Below are positions 25,811 through 37,854 of a DNA stretch of 64,000 nt, piece by piece (position 1 is the first letter of the stretch; each line of letters opens with the position of its first letter). A program made the translations under genes and the position numbers. The notes under the pieces were generated by a model, which worked only from the letters and a program-made list of their open reading frames with translations, made no database searches and was not told where the DNA came from. Source of the DNA: Lasioglossum baleicum (taxonomy: Eukaryota; Arthropoda; Insecta; Hymenoptera; Halictidae); the NCBI RefSeq assembly GCF_051020765.1, contig NW_027469316.1:62001-126000 (forward strand). Reading direction: 5' to 3'.

Positions 25811-26538
25811 ATGCGTTATGCGTTATGCGTTATGCGTTATGCGTTATGCGTTATGCGTTATGCGTTATGCGTTATGCGTTATGCGTTATGCGTTATGCGT
25901 TATGCGTTATGCGTTATGCGTTATGCGTTATGCGTTATGCGTTATGCGTTATGCGTTATGCGTTATGCGTTATGCGTTATGCGTTATGCGTTATGCGTTA
26001 TGCGTTATGCGTTATGCGTTATGCGTTATGCGTTATGCGTTATGCGTTATGCGTTATGCGTTATGCGTTATGCGTTATGCGTTATGCGTTATGCGTTATG
26101 CGTTATGCGTTATGCGTTATGCGTTATGCGTTATGCGTTATGCGTTATGCGTTATGCGTTATGCGTTATGCGTTATGCGTTATGCGTTATGCGTTATGCG
26201 TTATGCGTTATGCGTTATGCGTTATGCGTTATGCGTTATGCGTTATGCGTTATGCGTTATGCGTTATGCGTTATGCGTTATGCGTTATGCGTTATGCGTT
26301 ATGCGTTATGCGTTATGCGTTATGCGTTATGCGTTATGCGTTATGCGTTATGCGTTATGCGTTATGCGTTATGCGTTATGCGTTATGCGTTATGCGTTAT
26401 GCGTTATGCGTTATGCGTTATGCGTTATGCGTTATGCGTTATGCGTTATGCGTTATGCGTTATGCGTTATGCGTTATGCGTTATGCGTTATGCGTTATGC
26501 GTTATGCGTTATGCGTTATGCGTTATGCGTTATGCGTT
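25811..26538 (+). repeat. Longest perfect run: 104 ATGCGTT units
   Basis: 728 bp without a visible substitution or length change, between the type A markers at 25790 and 26546. It is the longest uninterrupted run I found and sits in the most homogeneous domain. Such runs are where assembly length errors are most likely. Confidence 0.92.
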
Positions 26539-26545
26539 ATGCTTT

Positions 26546-28907
26546 GTAGGATATGAGTTAGGCGTTATGCGTTATGCGATATGCGTTATGCGTTATGCGT
26601 TATGCGTTATGCGTTATGCGTTATGCGTTATGCGTTATGCGTTGTGCGTTATGCGTTATGTGTTATGGATTTGCGTTATGCGTTATGCGTTGTGCCTTAT
26701 GCGTTATGCGTTATGCGTTATGCGTTATGCGTTATGGGCTCTGCGTTGTGCGTTATGCGTTATGAGTTATGCGATATGCGTTATGGGTTATGCATTATGC
26801 GTTATGGGCTCTGCGTTATGCGTTGTGCGTTATGCGTTATGCGTTATGCGTTATGCGTTATGCGTTATGCGTTATGCGTTGTGCGTTGTGCGTTGTGCGT
26901 TGTGCGTTGTGCGTTATGCGTTATGCGTTATGCGTTATGCGTTATGCGTTATGCGTTATGCGTTATGCGTTATGCGTTATGCGTTATGCGTTATGCGTTA
27001 TGCGTTATGCGTTATGCGTTATGCGTTATGCGTTATGCGTTATGCGTTGTGCGTTGTGCGTTATGCGTTATGCGTTGTGCGTTTTGCGTTGTGCGTTATG
27101 CGTTTGCGTTATGCGTTGTGCGTTATGCGTTATGCGTTATGCGTTTGCGTTATGCGTTATGCGTTATGCGTTATGCGTTATGCGTTATGCGTTATGCGTT
27201 ATGCGTTATGCGTTATGCGTTATGCGTTATGCGTTATGCGTTATGCGTTATGCGTTATGCGTTATGAGTTATGCGTTATGCGTTATGCGTTATGCGTTAT
27301 GCGTTATGCGTTATGCGTTATGCGTTATGCGTTATGCGTTATGCGTTATGCGTTATGCGTTATGCGTTATGCGTTATGCGTTATGCGTTATGCGTTATGC
27401 GTTATGCGTTATGCGTTATGCGTTCTGCGTTGTGCGTTGTGCGTTGTGCGTTGTGCGTTGTGCGTTATGCGTTATGCGTTATGCGTTATGCGTTATGCGT
27501 TATGCGTTATGCGTTATGCGTTATGCGTTATGCGTTATGCGTTATGCGTTATGCGTTATGCGTTATGCGTTATGCGTTATGCGTTATGCGTTATGCGTTA
27601 TGCGTTATGCGTTATGCGTTATGCGTTATGCGTTATGCGTTATGCGTTATGCGTTATGCGTTTTGCGTTATGCGTTATGCGTTATGCGTTATGCGTTATG
27701 CGTTATGCGTTATGCGTTATGCGTTATGCGTTATGCGTTATGCGTTATGCGTTATGCGTTATGCGTTATGCGTTATGCGTTATGCGTTATGCGTTATGCG
27801 TTATGCGTTATGCGTTATGCGTTATGCGTTATGCGTTATGCGTTATGCGTTATGCGTTATGCGTTATGCGTTATGCGTTATGCGTTATGCGTTATGCGTT
27901 ATGCGTTATGCGTTATGCGTTATGCGTTATGCGTTATGCGTTATGCGTTATGCGTTATGCGTTATGCGTTATGCGTTATGCGTTATGCGTTATGCGTTAT
28001 GCGTTATGCGTTATGCGTTATGCGTTATGCGTTATGCGTTATGCGTTATGCGTTATGCGTTATGCGTTATGCGTTATGCGTTATGCGTTATGCGTTATGC
28101 TTTGTAGGATATGAGTTAGGCGTTATGCGTTATGCGATATGCGTTATGCGTTATGCGTTATGCGTTATGCGTTATGCGTTATGCGTTATGCGTTATGCGT
28201 TGTGCGTTATGCGTTATGTGTTATGGATTTGCGTTATGCGTTATGCGTTGTGCCTTATGCGTTATGCGTTATGCGTTATGCGTTATGGGCTCTGCGTTGT
28301 GCGTTATGCGTTATGAGTTATGCGATATGCGTTATGGGTTATGCATTATGCGTTATGGGCTCTGCGTTATGCGTTGTGCGTTATGCGTTATGCGTTATGC
28401 GTTATGCGTTATGCGTTATGCGTTGTGCGTTGTGCGTTGTGCGTTGTGCGTTGTGCGTTATGCGTTATGCGTTATGCGTTATGCGTTATGCGTTATGCGT
28501 TATGCGTTATGCGTTATGCGTTATGCGTTATGCGTTATGCGTTATGCGTTATGCGTTATGCGTTATGCGTTATGCGTTATGCGTTATGCGTTATGCGTTA
28601 TGCGTTGTGCGTTGTGCGTTATGCGTTGTGCGTTGTGCGTTGTGCGTTGTGCGTTATGCGTTATGCGTTGTGCGTTATGCGTTATGCGTTATGCGTTATG
28701 CGTTATGCGTTATGCGTTATGCGTTATGCGTTATGCGTTATGCGTTATGCGTTATGCGTTATGCGTTATGCGTTATGCGTTATGCGTTATGCGTTATGCG
28801 TTATGCGTTATGCGTTATGCGTTATGCGTTATGCGTTGTGCGTTATGCGTTGTGCGTTATGCGTTATGCGTTATGCGGTATGCGTTATGCGTTGTGCGTT
28901 GTGCGTT
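26546..28907 (+). repeat. Transition block between left and right vocabularies
   Basis: Marker A at 26546, M2a, M3a (ATGCGAT at 26769) and a GTGCGTT run, then the first right-type M4 near 27060-27150 (two 6-bp units with ATGCGTT and GTGCGTT between). A lone ATGAGTT sits at 27264, CTGCGTT with GTGCGTT runs near 27424-27465 and TTGCGTT at 27663. A perfect 61-unit run (27670-28096) ends in the last type A marker at 28104. The final M3a (ATGCGAT at 28320) follows. Left and right forms are interleaved here. Confidence 0.85.
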
Positions 28908-31058
28908 GTAGGATATGAGTTAGGCGTTATGCGTTATGCGATATGCGTTATGCGTTATGCGTTATGCGTTGTGCGTTATGCGTTATGTGTTATGGATTTG
29001 CGTTATGCGTTATGCGTTGTGCCTTATGCGTTATGCGTTATGCGTTATGCGTTATGCGTTATGCGTTATGCGTTATGCGTTATGCGTTATGCGTTATGGG
29101 CTCTGCGTTGTGCGTTATGCGTTAAGAGTTATGCGATATGCGTTATGGGTTATGCGTTATGTGTTATGGGCTCTGCGTTATGCGTTGTGCGTTATGCGTT
29201 ATGCGTTATGCGTTATGCGTTATGCGTTGTGCGTTGTGCGTTGTGCGTTGTGCGTTGTGCGTTGTGCGTTATGCGTTATGCGTTATGCGTTATGCGTTAT
29301 GCGTTATGCGTTATGCGTTATGCGTTATGCGTTATGCGTTATGCGTTATGCGTTATGCGTTATGCGTTATGCGTTATGCGTTATGCGTTATGCGTTATGC
29401 GTTATGCGTTATGCGTTATGCGTTATGCGTTATGCGTTATGCGTTATGCGTTATGCGTTATGCGTTATGCGTTATGCGTTATGCGTTATGCGTTATGCGT
29501 TATGCGTTATGTGTTATGGATTTGCGTTGTGCGTTGTGCGTTATGCGTTATGCGTTATGCGGTATGCGTTATGCGTTGTGCGTTGTGCGTTGTAGGATAT
29601 GAGTTAGGCGTTATGCGTTATGCGATATGCGTTATGCGTTATGCGTTGTGCGTTATGCGTTATGTGTTATGGATTTGCGTTATGCGTTATGCGTTGTGCC
29701 TTATGCGTTATGCGTTATGCGTTATGCGTTATGGGCTCTGCGTTGTGCGTTATGCGTTATGAGTTATGCGATATGCGTTATGGGTTATGCGTTATGTGTT
29801 ATGGGCTCTGCGTTATGCGTTGTGCGTTATGCGTTATGCGTTATGCGTTATGCGTTATGCGTTGTGCGTTGTGCGTTGTGCGTTGTGCGTTGTGCGTTGT
29901 GCGTTATGCGTTATGCGTTATGCGTTATGCGTTATGCGTTATGCGTTATGCGGTATGCGTTATGCGTTGTGCGTTGTGCGTTGTGCGTTATGCGTTATGC
30001 GTTATGCGTTATGCGTTATGCGTTATGCGTTATGCGTGATGCGTTATGCGTTATGCCATATGCGTTATGCGTTATGCGTTATGCGTTATGCGTTATGCGT
30101 TATGCGTTATGCGTTATGCGTTATGCGTTATGCGTTATGCGTTATGCGTTATGCGTTATGCGTTATGCGTTATGCGTTATGCGTTATGCGTTATGCGTTA
30201 TGCGTTATGCGTTATGCGTTATGCGTTATGCGTTATGCGTTATGCGTTATGCGTTATGCGTTGTGCGTTATGCGTTATGCGTTATGCGGTATGCGTTATG
30301 CGTTGTGCGTTGTGCGTTGTAGGATATGAGTTAGGCGTTATGCGTTATGCGATATGCGTTATGCGTTATGCGTTATGCGTTATGCGTTATGCGTTATGCG
30401 TTGTGCGTTATGCGTTATGTGTTATGGATTTGCGTTATGCGTTATGAATTATGCGTTGTGCCGTATGCGTTATGCGTTATGCGTTATGCGTTATGCGTTA
30501 TGCGTTATGGGCTCTGCGTTGTGCGTTATGCGTTATGAGTTATGCGATATGCGTTATGGGTTATGCGTTATGTGTTATGGGCTCTGCGTTATGCGTTGTG
30601 CGTTATGCGTTATGCGTTATGCGTTATGCGTTATGCGTTGTGCGTTGTGCGTTGTGCGTTGTGCGTTGTGCGTTGTGCGTTGTGCGTTATGCGTTATGAG
30701 TTATGCGATATGCGTTATGGGTTATGCGTTATGTGTTATGGGCTCTGCGTTATGCGTTGTGCGTTATGCGTTATGCGTTATGCGTTATGCGTTATGCGTT
30801 GTGCGTTGTGCGTTGTGCGTTGTGCGTTGTGCGTTATGCGTTATGCGTTATGCGTTATGCGTTATGCGTTATGCGTTATGCGTTATGCGTTATGCGGTAT
30901 GCGTTATGCGTTGTGCGTTGTGCGTTATGCGTTATGCGTTATGCGTTATGCGTTATGCGTTATGCGTTATGCGTTATGTGTTATGGATTTGCGTTGTGCG
31001 TTGTGCGTTATGCGTTATGCGTTATGCGGTATGCGTTATGCGTTGTGCGTTGTGCGTT
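28908..31058 (+). repeat. Type B segments with M3b cassettes
   Basis: Markers B at 28908, 29592 and 30319, each followed by M2a and M3b. In the first M3b, ATGAGTT is changed to AAGAGTT at 29124-29130. In the third, the M2a carries ATGAATT (30444) and GTGCCGT (30458), changes I saw nowhere else. ATGCGTG near 30033 and the first ATGCCAT near 30054 appear between 29592 and 30319. A 161-bp duplication of M3b lies at 30535-30856. An M2b leads into the marker at 31059. Confidence 0.87.
30535..30856 (+). repeat. 161-bp direct duplication of an M3b cassette
   Basis: ATGAGTT at 30535 and again at 30696, exactly 23 units apart. Each copy runs through ATGCGAT, ATGGGTT, ATGTGTT, ATGGGCT and CTGCGTT into a canonical stretch and a run of five or more GTGCGTT units. 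Confidence 0.85.
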
Positions 31059-31825
31059 GTAGGATATGAGTTAGGCGTTATGCGTTATGCGATATGCGTT
31101 ATGCGTTATGCGTTGTGCGTTATGCGTTATGTGTTATGGATTTGCGTTATGCGTTATGCGTTGTGCCTTATGCGTTATGCGTTATGCGTTATGCGTTATG
31201 CGTTATGCGTTGTGCGTTGTGCGTTATGCGTTATGCGTTATGCGTTGTGCGTTGTGCGTTGTGCGTTATGCGTTTGCGTTATGCGTTGTGCGTTATGCGT
31301 TATGCGTTATGCGTTTGCGTTATGCGTTATGCGTTATGCGTTATGCGTTATGCGTTATGCGTTATGCGTTATGCGTTATGCGTTATGCGTTATGCGTTAT
31401 GCGTTATGCGTTATGCGTTATGCGTTATGCGTTATGCGTTATGCGTTATGCGTTATGCGTTATGCGTTATGCGTTATGCGTTATGCGTTATGCGTTATGC
31501 GTTATGCGTTATGCGTTATGCGTTATGCGTTATGCGTTATGCGTTATGCGTTATGCGTTATGCGTTATGCGTTATGCGTTATGCGTTATGCGTTATGCGT
31601 TATGCGTTATGCGTTATGCGTTATGCGTTATGCGTTATGCGTTATGCGTTATGCGTTATGCGTTATGCGTTATGCGTTATGCGTTATGCGTTATGCGTTA
31701 TGCGTTATGCGTTATGCGTTATGCGTTATGCGTTATGCGTTATGCGTTATGCGTTATGCGTTATGCGTTATGCGTTATGCGTTATGCGTTATGCGTTATG
31801 CGTTATGCGTTATGCGTTATGCGTT
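31059..31825 (+). repeat. Marker B, M2a, right-type M4, then a 72-unit perfect run
   Basis: Marker B at 31059, M2a with GTGCCTT, GTGCGTT pairs, and a right-type M4 whose second 6-bp TGCGTT is at 31316-31321. The perfect run 31322-31825 is 504 bp, 72 units, and ends at ATGAGTT of the next M3b. Confidence 0.88.
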
Positions 31826-32854
31826 ATGAGTTATGCGATATGCGTTATGGGTTATGCGTTATGTGTTATGGGCTCTGCGTTATGCGTTGTGCGTTATGCG
31901 TTGTGCGTTATGCGTTATGCGTTATGCGTTGTGCGTTGTGCGTTGTGCGTTGTGCGTTGTGCGTTGTGCGTTGTGCGTTATGCGTTATGCGTTATGCGTT
32001 ATGCGTTATGCGTTATGCGTTATGCGGTATGCGTTATGCGTTGTGCGTTGTGCGTTGTGCGTTGTGCGTTATGCGTTATGCGTTATGCGTTATGCGTTAT
32101 GCGTTATGCGTTATGCGTTATGCGTTATGCGTTATGCGTTATGCGTTATGCGTTATGCGTTATGCGTTATGCGTTATGCGTTATGCGTTATGCGTTATGC
32201 GTTATGCGTTATGCGTTATGCGTTATGCGTTATGCGTTATGCGTTATGCGTTATGCGTTATGCGTTATGCGTTATGCGTTATGCGTTATGCGTTATGCGT
32301 TATGCGTTATGCGTTATGCGTTATGCGTTATGCGTTATGCGTTATGCGTTATGCGTTGTGCGTTATGCGTTATGCGTTATGCGTTATGCGTTATGCGTTA
32401 TGCGTTATGCGTTATGCGTTATGAGTTATGCGATATGCGTTATGGGTTATGCGTTATGTGTTATGGGCTCTGCGTTATGCGTTGTGCGTTATGCGTTATG
32501 CGTTATGCGTTATGCGTTGTGCGTTGTGCGTTGTGCGTTGTGCGTTGTGCGTTGTGCGTTGTGCGTTATGCGTTATGCGTTATGCGTTATGCGTTATGCG
32601 TTATGCGGTATGCGTTATGCGTTGTGCGTTGTGCGTTGTGCGTTGTGCGTTGTGCGTTATGCGTTATGCGTTATGCGTTATGCGTTATGCGTTATGCGTT
32701 ATGCGTTATGCGTTATGCGTTATGCGTTATGCGTTATGCGTTATGCGTTATGCGTTATGCGTTATGCGTTATGCGTTATGCGTTATGCGTTATGCGTTAT
32801 GCGTTATGCGTTATGCGTTATGCGTTATGCGTTATGCGTTATGCGTTATGCGTT
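31826..32854 (+). repeat. 1.03-kb tandem duplication, copy 1
   Basis: Two M3b cassettes (ATGAGTT at 31826 and 32421), each followed by GTGCGTT runs, ATGCGGT and a second GTGCGTT run, with canonical arrays between. The pair recurs 1029 bp (147 units) and 1036 bp (148 units) downstream. There is no marker inside. Confidence 0.9.
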
Positions 32855-33890
32855 ATGAGTTATGCGATATGCGTTATGGGTTATGCGTTATGTGTTATGG
32901 GCTCTGCGTTATGCGTTGTGCGTTATGCGTTGTGCGTTATGCGTTATGCGTTATGCGTTGTGCGTTGTGCGTTGTGCGTTGTGCGTTGTGCGTTGTGCGT
33001 TGTGCGTTATGCGTTATGCGTTATGCGTTATGCGTTATGCGTTATGCGTTATGCGGTATGCGTTATGCGTTGTGCGTTGTGCGTTGTGCGTTGTGCGTTA
33101 TGCGTTATGCGTTATGCGTTATGCGTTATGCGTTATGCGTTATGCGTTATGCGTTATGCGTTATGCGTTATGCGTTATGCGTTATGCGTTATGCGTTATG
33201 CGTTATGCGTTATGCGTTATGCGTTATGCGTTATGCGTTATGCGTTATGCGTTATGCGTTATGCGTTATGCGTTATGCGTTATGCGTTATGCGTTATGCG
33301 TTATGCGTTATGCGTTATGCGTTATGCGTTATGCGTTATGCGTTATGCGTTATGCGTTATGCGTTATGCGTTATGCGTTATGCGTTATGCGTTGTGCGTT
33401 ATGCGTTATGCGTTATGCGTTATGCGTTATGCGTTATGCGTTATGCGTTATGCGTTATGAGTTATGCGATATGCGTTATGGGTTATGCGTTATGTGTTAT
33501 GGGCTCTGCGTTATGCGTTGTGCGTTATGCGTTATGCGTTATGCGTTATGCGTTGTGCGTTGTGCGTTGTGCGTTGTGCGTTGTGCGTTGTGCGTTGTGC
33601 GTTATGCGTTATGCGTTATGCGTTATGCGTTATGCGTTATGCGGTATGCGTTATGCGTTGTGCGTTGTGCGTTGTGCGTTGTGCGTTGTGCGTTATGCGT
33701 TATGCGTTATGCGTTATGCGTTATGCGTTATGCGTTATGCGTTATGCGTTATGCGTTATGCGTTATGCGTTATGCGTTATGCGTTATGCGTTATGCGTTA
33801 TGCGTTATGCGTTATGCGTTATGCGTTATGCGTTATGCGTTATGCGTTATGCGTTATGCGTTATGCGTTATGCGTTATGCGTTATGCGTT
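32855..33890 (+). repeat. 1.03-kb tandem duplication, copy 2
   Basis: ATGAGTT at 32855 and 33457 repeat the two M3b cassettes of copy 1 in order, including a single GTGCGTT shortly after the first cassette and the ATGCGGT placements. The second half is one unit longer in spacing. The right edge lies in plain array and is approximate. Confidence 0.88.
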
Positions 33891-36394
33891 ATGCGTTATG
33901 CGTTATGCGTTATGCGTTATGCGTTATGCGTTATGCGTTATGCGTTATGCGTTATGCGTTATGCGTTATGCGTTATGCGTTATGCGTTGTGCGTTATGCG
34001 TTATGCGTTATGCGGTATGCGTTATGCGTTGTGCGTTGTGCGTTGTAGGATATGAGTTAGGCGTTATGCGTTATGCGATATGCGTTATGCGTTATGCGTT
34101 ATGCGTTGTGCGTTATGCGTTATGTGTTATGGATTTGCGTTATGCGTTATGCGTTGTGCCTTATGCGTTATGCGTTATGCGTTATGGGCTCTGCGTTGTG
34201 CGTTATGCGTTATGAGTTATGCGATATGCGTTATGGGTTATGCGTTATGTGTTATGGGCTCTGCGTTATGCGTTATGCGTTATGCGTTATGCGTTATGCG
34301 TTGTGCGTTGTGCGTTGTGCGTTGTGCGTTGTGCGTTGTGCGTTATGCGTTATGCGTTATGCGTTATGCGTTATGCGTTATGCGTTATGCGGTATGCGTT
34401 ATGCGTTGTGCGTTGTGCGTTGTGCGTTATGCGTTATGCGTTGTGCGTTGTGCGTTATGCGTTATGCGTTATGCGTTATGCGTTATGCGTTATGCGTTAT
34501 GCGTTATGCGTTATGCGTTATGCGTTATGCGTTATGCGTTATGCGTTATGCGTTATGCGTTATGCGTTATGCGTTATGCGTTATGCGTTATGCGTTATGC
34601 GTTATGCGTTATGCGTTATGCGTTGTGCGTTGTGCGTTATGCGTTGTGCGTTGTGCGTTGTGCGTTGTGCGTTATGCGTTATGCGTTATGCGTTATGCGT
34701 TATGCGTTATGCGTTATGCGTTATGCGTTATGCGTTATGCGTTATGCGTTATGCGTTATGCGTTATGCGTTGTGCGTTGTGCGTTGTGCGTTATGCGTTG
34801 TGCGTTGTGCGTTGTGCGTTGTGCGTTATGCGTTATGCGTTATGCGTTATGCGTTATGCGTTATGCGTTATGCGTTATGCGTTATGCGTTATGCGTTATG
34901 CGTTATGCGTTATGCGTTATGCGTTATGCGTTATGCGTTATGCGTTATGCGTTATGCGTTATGCGTTATGCGTTATGCGTTATGCGTTATGCGTTATGCG
35001 TTATGCGTTATGCGTTATGCGTTATGCGTTATGCGTTATGCGTTATGCGTTATGCGTTATGCGTGATGCGTTATGCCTTATGCGTTATGCGTTATGCGTT
35101 ATGCGTTATGCGTTATGCGTTATGCGTTATGCGTTATGCGTTATGCGTTATGCGTTATGCGTTATGCGTTATGCGTTATGAGTTATGCGATATGCGTTAT
35201 GGGTTATGCGTTATGTGTTATGGGCTCTGCTTTATGCGTTATGCGTTATGCGTTATGCGTTATGCGGTATGCGTTATGCGTTGTGCGTTGTGCGTTGTGC
35301 GTTATGCGTTATGCGTTATGCGTTATGCGTTATGCGTTATGCGTTATGCGTTATGCGTTATGCGTTATGCGTTATGCGTTATGCGTTATGCGTTATGCGT
35401 TATGCGTTATGCGTTATGCGTTATGCGTTATGCGTTATGCGTTATGCGTTATGCGTTATGCGTTATGCGTTATGCGTTATGCGTTATGCGTTATGCGTTA
35501 TGCGTTATGCGTTATGCGTTATGCGTTATGCGTTATGCGTTATGCGTTATGCGTTATGCGTTATGCGTTATGCGTTATGCGTTATGCGTTATGCGTTATG
35601 CGTTATGCGTTATGCGTTATGCGTTATGCGTTATGCGTTATGCGTTATGCGTTATGCGTTATGCGTTATGCGTTATGCGTTATGCGTTATGCGTTATGCG
35701 TTATGCGTTATGCGTTATGCGTTATGCGTTCTGCGTTGTGCGTTGTGCGTTGTGCGTTGTGCGTTGTGCGTTATGCGTTGTGCGTTGTGCGTTGTGCGTT
35801 ATGCGTTATGCGTTATGCGTTATGCGTTATGCGTTATGCGTTATGCGTTATGCGTTATGCGTGATGCGTTATGCCTTATGCGGTATGCGTTATGCGTTAT
35901 GCGTTATGCGTTATGCGTTATGCGTTATGCGTTATGCGTTATGCGTTATGCCATATGCGTTATGCGTTATGCGTTATGCGTTATGCGTTATGCGTTATGC
36001 GTTATGCGTTATGCGTTATGCGTTATGCGTTATGCGTTATGCGTTATGCGTGATGCGTTATGCCTTATGCGGTATGCGTTATGCGTTATGCGTTATGCGT
36101 TATGCGTTATGCGTTATGCGTTATGCGTTATGCGTTATGCGTTATGCCATATGCGTTATGCGTTATGCGTTATGCGTTGTGCGTTATGCGTTATGTGTTA
36201 TGGATTTGCGTTATGCGTTATGCGTTATGCGTTGTGCCTTATGCGTTATGCGTTATGCGTTATGCGTTATGCGTTATGCGTTATGCGTTATGCGTTATGC
36301 GTTATGCGTTATGCGTTATGCGTTATGCGTTGTGCGTTATGCGTTATGCGTTATGCGTTATGCGGTATGCGTTATGCGTTGTGCGTTGTGCGTT
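33891..36394 (+). repeat. Mixed block: M3b cassettes, alternating GTGCGTT runs and first ATGCGTG plus ATGCCTT pairs
   Basis: Canonical array and ATGCGGT precede marker B at 34045; M2a and M3b (ATGCGAT at 34219) follow. Between about 34430 and 34820 short GTGCGTT groups alternate with canonical units. ATGCGTG followed by ATGCCTT occurs near 35064, 35862 and 36051. An M3b with altered ending (CTGCTTT) is at 35185 onward, then a 61-unit perfect run (35304-35730). ATGCCAT occurs at about 35950 and 36145. Confidence 0.85.
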
Positions 36395-37854
36395 GTAGGA
36401 TATGAGTTAGGCGTTATGCGTTATGCGATATGCGTTATGCGTTATGCGTTATGCGTTGTGCGTTATGCGTTATGTGTTATGGATTTGCGTTATGCGTTAT
36501 GCGTTATGCGTTGTGCCTTATGCGTTATGCGTTATGCGTTATGCGTTATGCGTTATGCGTTATGCGTTATGCGTTATGCGTTATGCGTTATGGGCTCTGC
36601 GTTGTGCGTTATGCGTTATGAGTTATGCGATATGCGTTATGGGTTATGCGTTATGTGTTATGGGCTCTGCGTTATGCGTTGTGCGTTATGCGTTATGCGT
36701 TATGCGTTATGCGTTATGCGTTGTGCGTTGTGCGTTGTGCGTTGTGCGTTGTGCGTTGTGCGTTATGCGTTATGCGTTGTGCGTTGTGCGTTATGCGTTT
36801 GCGTTATGCGTTGTGCGTTATGCGTTATGCGTTATGCGTTTGCGTTATGCGTTATGCGTTATGCGTTATGCGTTATGCGTTATGCGTTATGCGTTATGCG
36901 TTATGCGTTATGCGTTATGCGTTATGCGTTATGCGTTATGCGTTATGCGTTATGCGTTATGCGTTATGCGTTATGCGTTATGCGTTATGCGTTATGCGTT
37001 ATGCGTTATGCGTTATGCGTTATGCGTTATGCGTTATGCGTTATGCGTTATGCGTTATGCGTTATGCGTTATGCGTTATGCGTTATGCGTTATGCGTTAT
37101 GCGTTATGCGTTATGCGTTATGCGTTGTGCGTTGTGCGTTGTGCGTTGTGCGCTATGCGTTGTGCGTTGTGCGTTGTGCGTTATGCGTTATGCGTTATGC
37201 GTTATGCGTTATGCGTTATGCGTTATGCGTTATGCGTTATGCGTTATGCGTTATGCGTTATGCGTTATGCGTTGTTCGTTGTGCGTTGTGCGTTATGCGT
37301 TGTGCGTTGTGCGTTGTGCGTAATGCGTTTGCGTTATGCGTTGTGCGTTATGCGTTGTGCGTTATGCGTTATGCGTTGTGCGTTCTGCGTTATGCGTTAT
37401 GCGTTATGCGTTATGCGTTATGCGTTATGCGTTATGCGTTATGCGTTATGCGTTATGCGTTATGCGTTATGCGTTATGCGTTATGCGTTATGCGTTATGC
37501 GTTATGCGTTATGCGTTATGCGTTATGCGTTATGCGTTATGCGTGATGCGTTATGCCTTATGCGGTATGCGTTATGCGTTATTGCGTTATGCGTTATGCG
37601 TTATGCGTTATGCGTTATGCGTTATGCGTTATGCCATATGCGTTATGCGTTATGCGTTATGCGTTATGCGTTATGCGTTATGCGTTATGCGTTATGCGTT
37701 ATGCGTTATGCGTTATGCGTTTTGCGTTATGCGTTATGCGTTATGCGTTATGCGTTATGCGTTATGCGTTATGCGTTATGCGTTGTGCGTTATGCGTTAT
37801 GCGTTATGCGTTATGCGTTATGCGGTATGCGTTATGCGTTGTGCGTTGTGCGTT
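36395..37854 (+). repeat. Type B segment with the densest collection of one-off units
   Basis: Marker B at 36395, M2a, M3b (ATGCGAT at 36625), right-type M4 near 36790-36845 and a long run. Then GTGCGTT groups hold GTGCGCT (37148-37154), GTTCGTT (37274-37280) and GTGCGTA (37316-37322). ATGCGTG plus ATGCCTT lie near 37544-37560, an 8-bp unit ATTGCGTT at 37581-37588, ATGCCAT near 37632 and TTGCGTT near 37730. Confidence 0.87.

Larger units (their letters stand above)
23160..26545 (+). repeat. Most homogeneous domain: type A markers separated by near-pure arrays
   Basis: Markers at 23160, 23643, 24188, 24755, 25293 and 25790 (all type A) are almost the only structure, spaced 483, 545, 567, 538, 497 and 756 bp. 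Two segments (from 23643 and 24755) carry one shortened M2 (GTGCGTT, ATGTGTT, ATGGATT, then the 6-bp unit) plus two TTGCGTT and one CTGCGTT. The others are perfect or hold a single TTGCGTT (23279). No M3 or M4 and no GTGCGTT run occurs here. Confidence 0.9.
881..28120 (+). repeat. Type A marker family (ATGCTTT followed by GTAGGATATGAGTTAGG), 35 copies, left part only
   Basis: The 17-bp marker directly follows ATGCTTT. Marker starts: 881, 2988, 3910, 4754, 7053, 7442, 7944, 8284, 8793, 9308, 9489, 11365, 11754, 12263, 12610, 13119, 13627, 13829, 16979, 17794, 18129, 19232, 19573, 20145, 20473, 21590, 21931, 23160, 23643, 24188, 24755, 25293, 25790, 26546 and 28104. The unit after the marker core is AGGCGTT, except AGGCATT at 16979, 17794 and 20145. 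Most copies are followed within two units by ATGCGAT; those at 2988, 23160, 24188, 25293 and 25790 are not. The marker holds TAG, TGA and TAG triplets, which is why + strand open frames end there. No copy of this type occurs after 28104. Confidence 0.95.
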
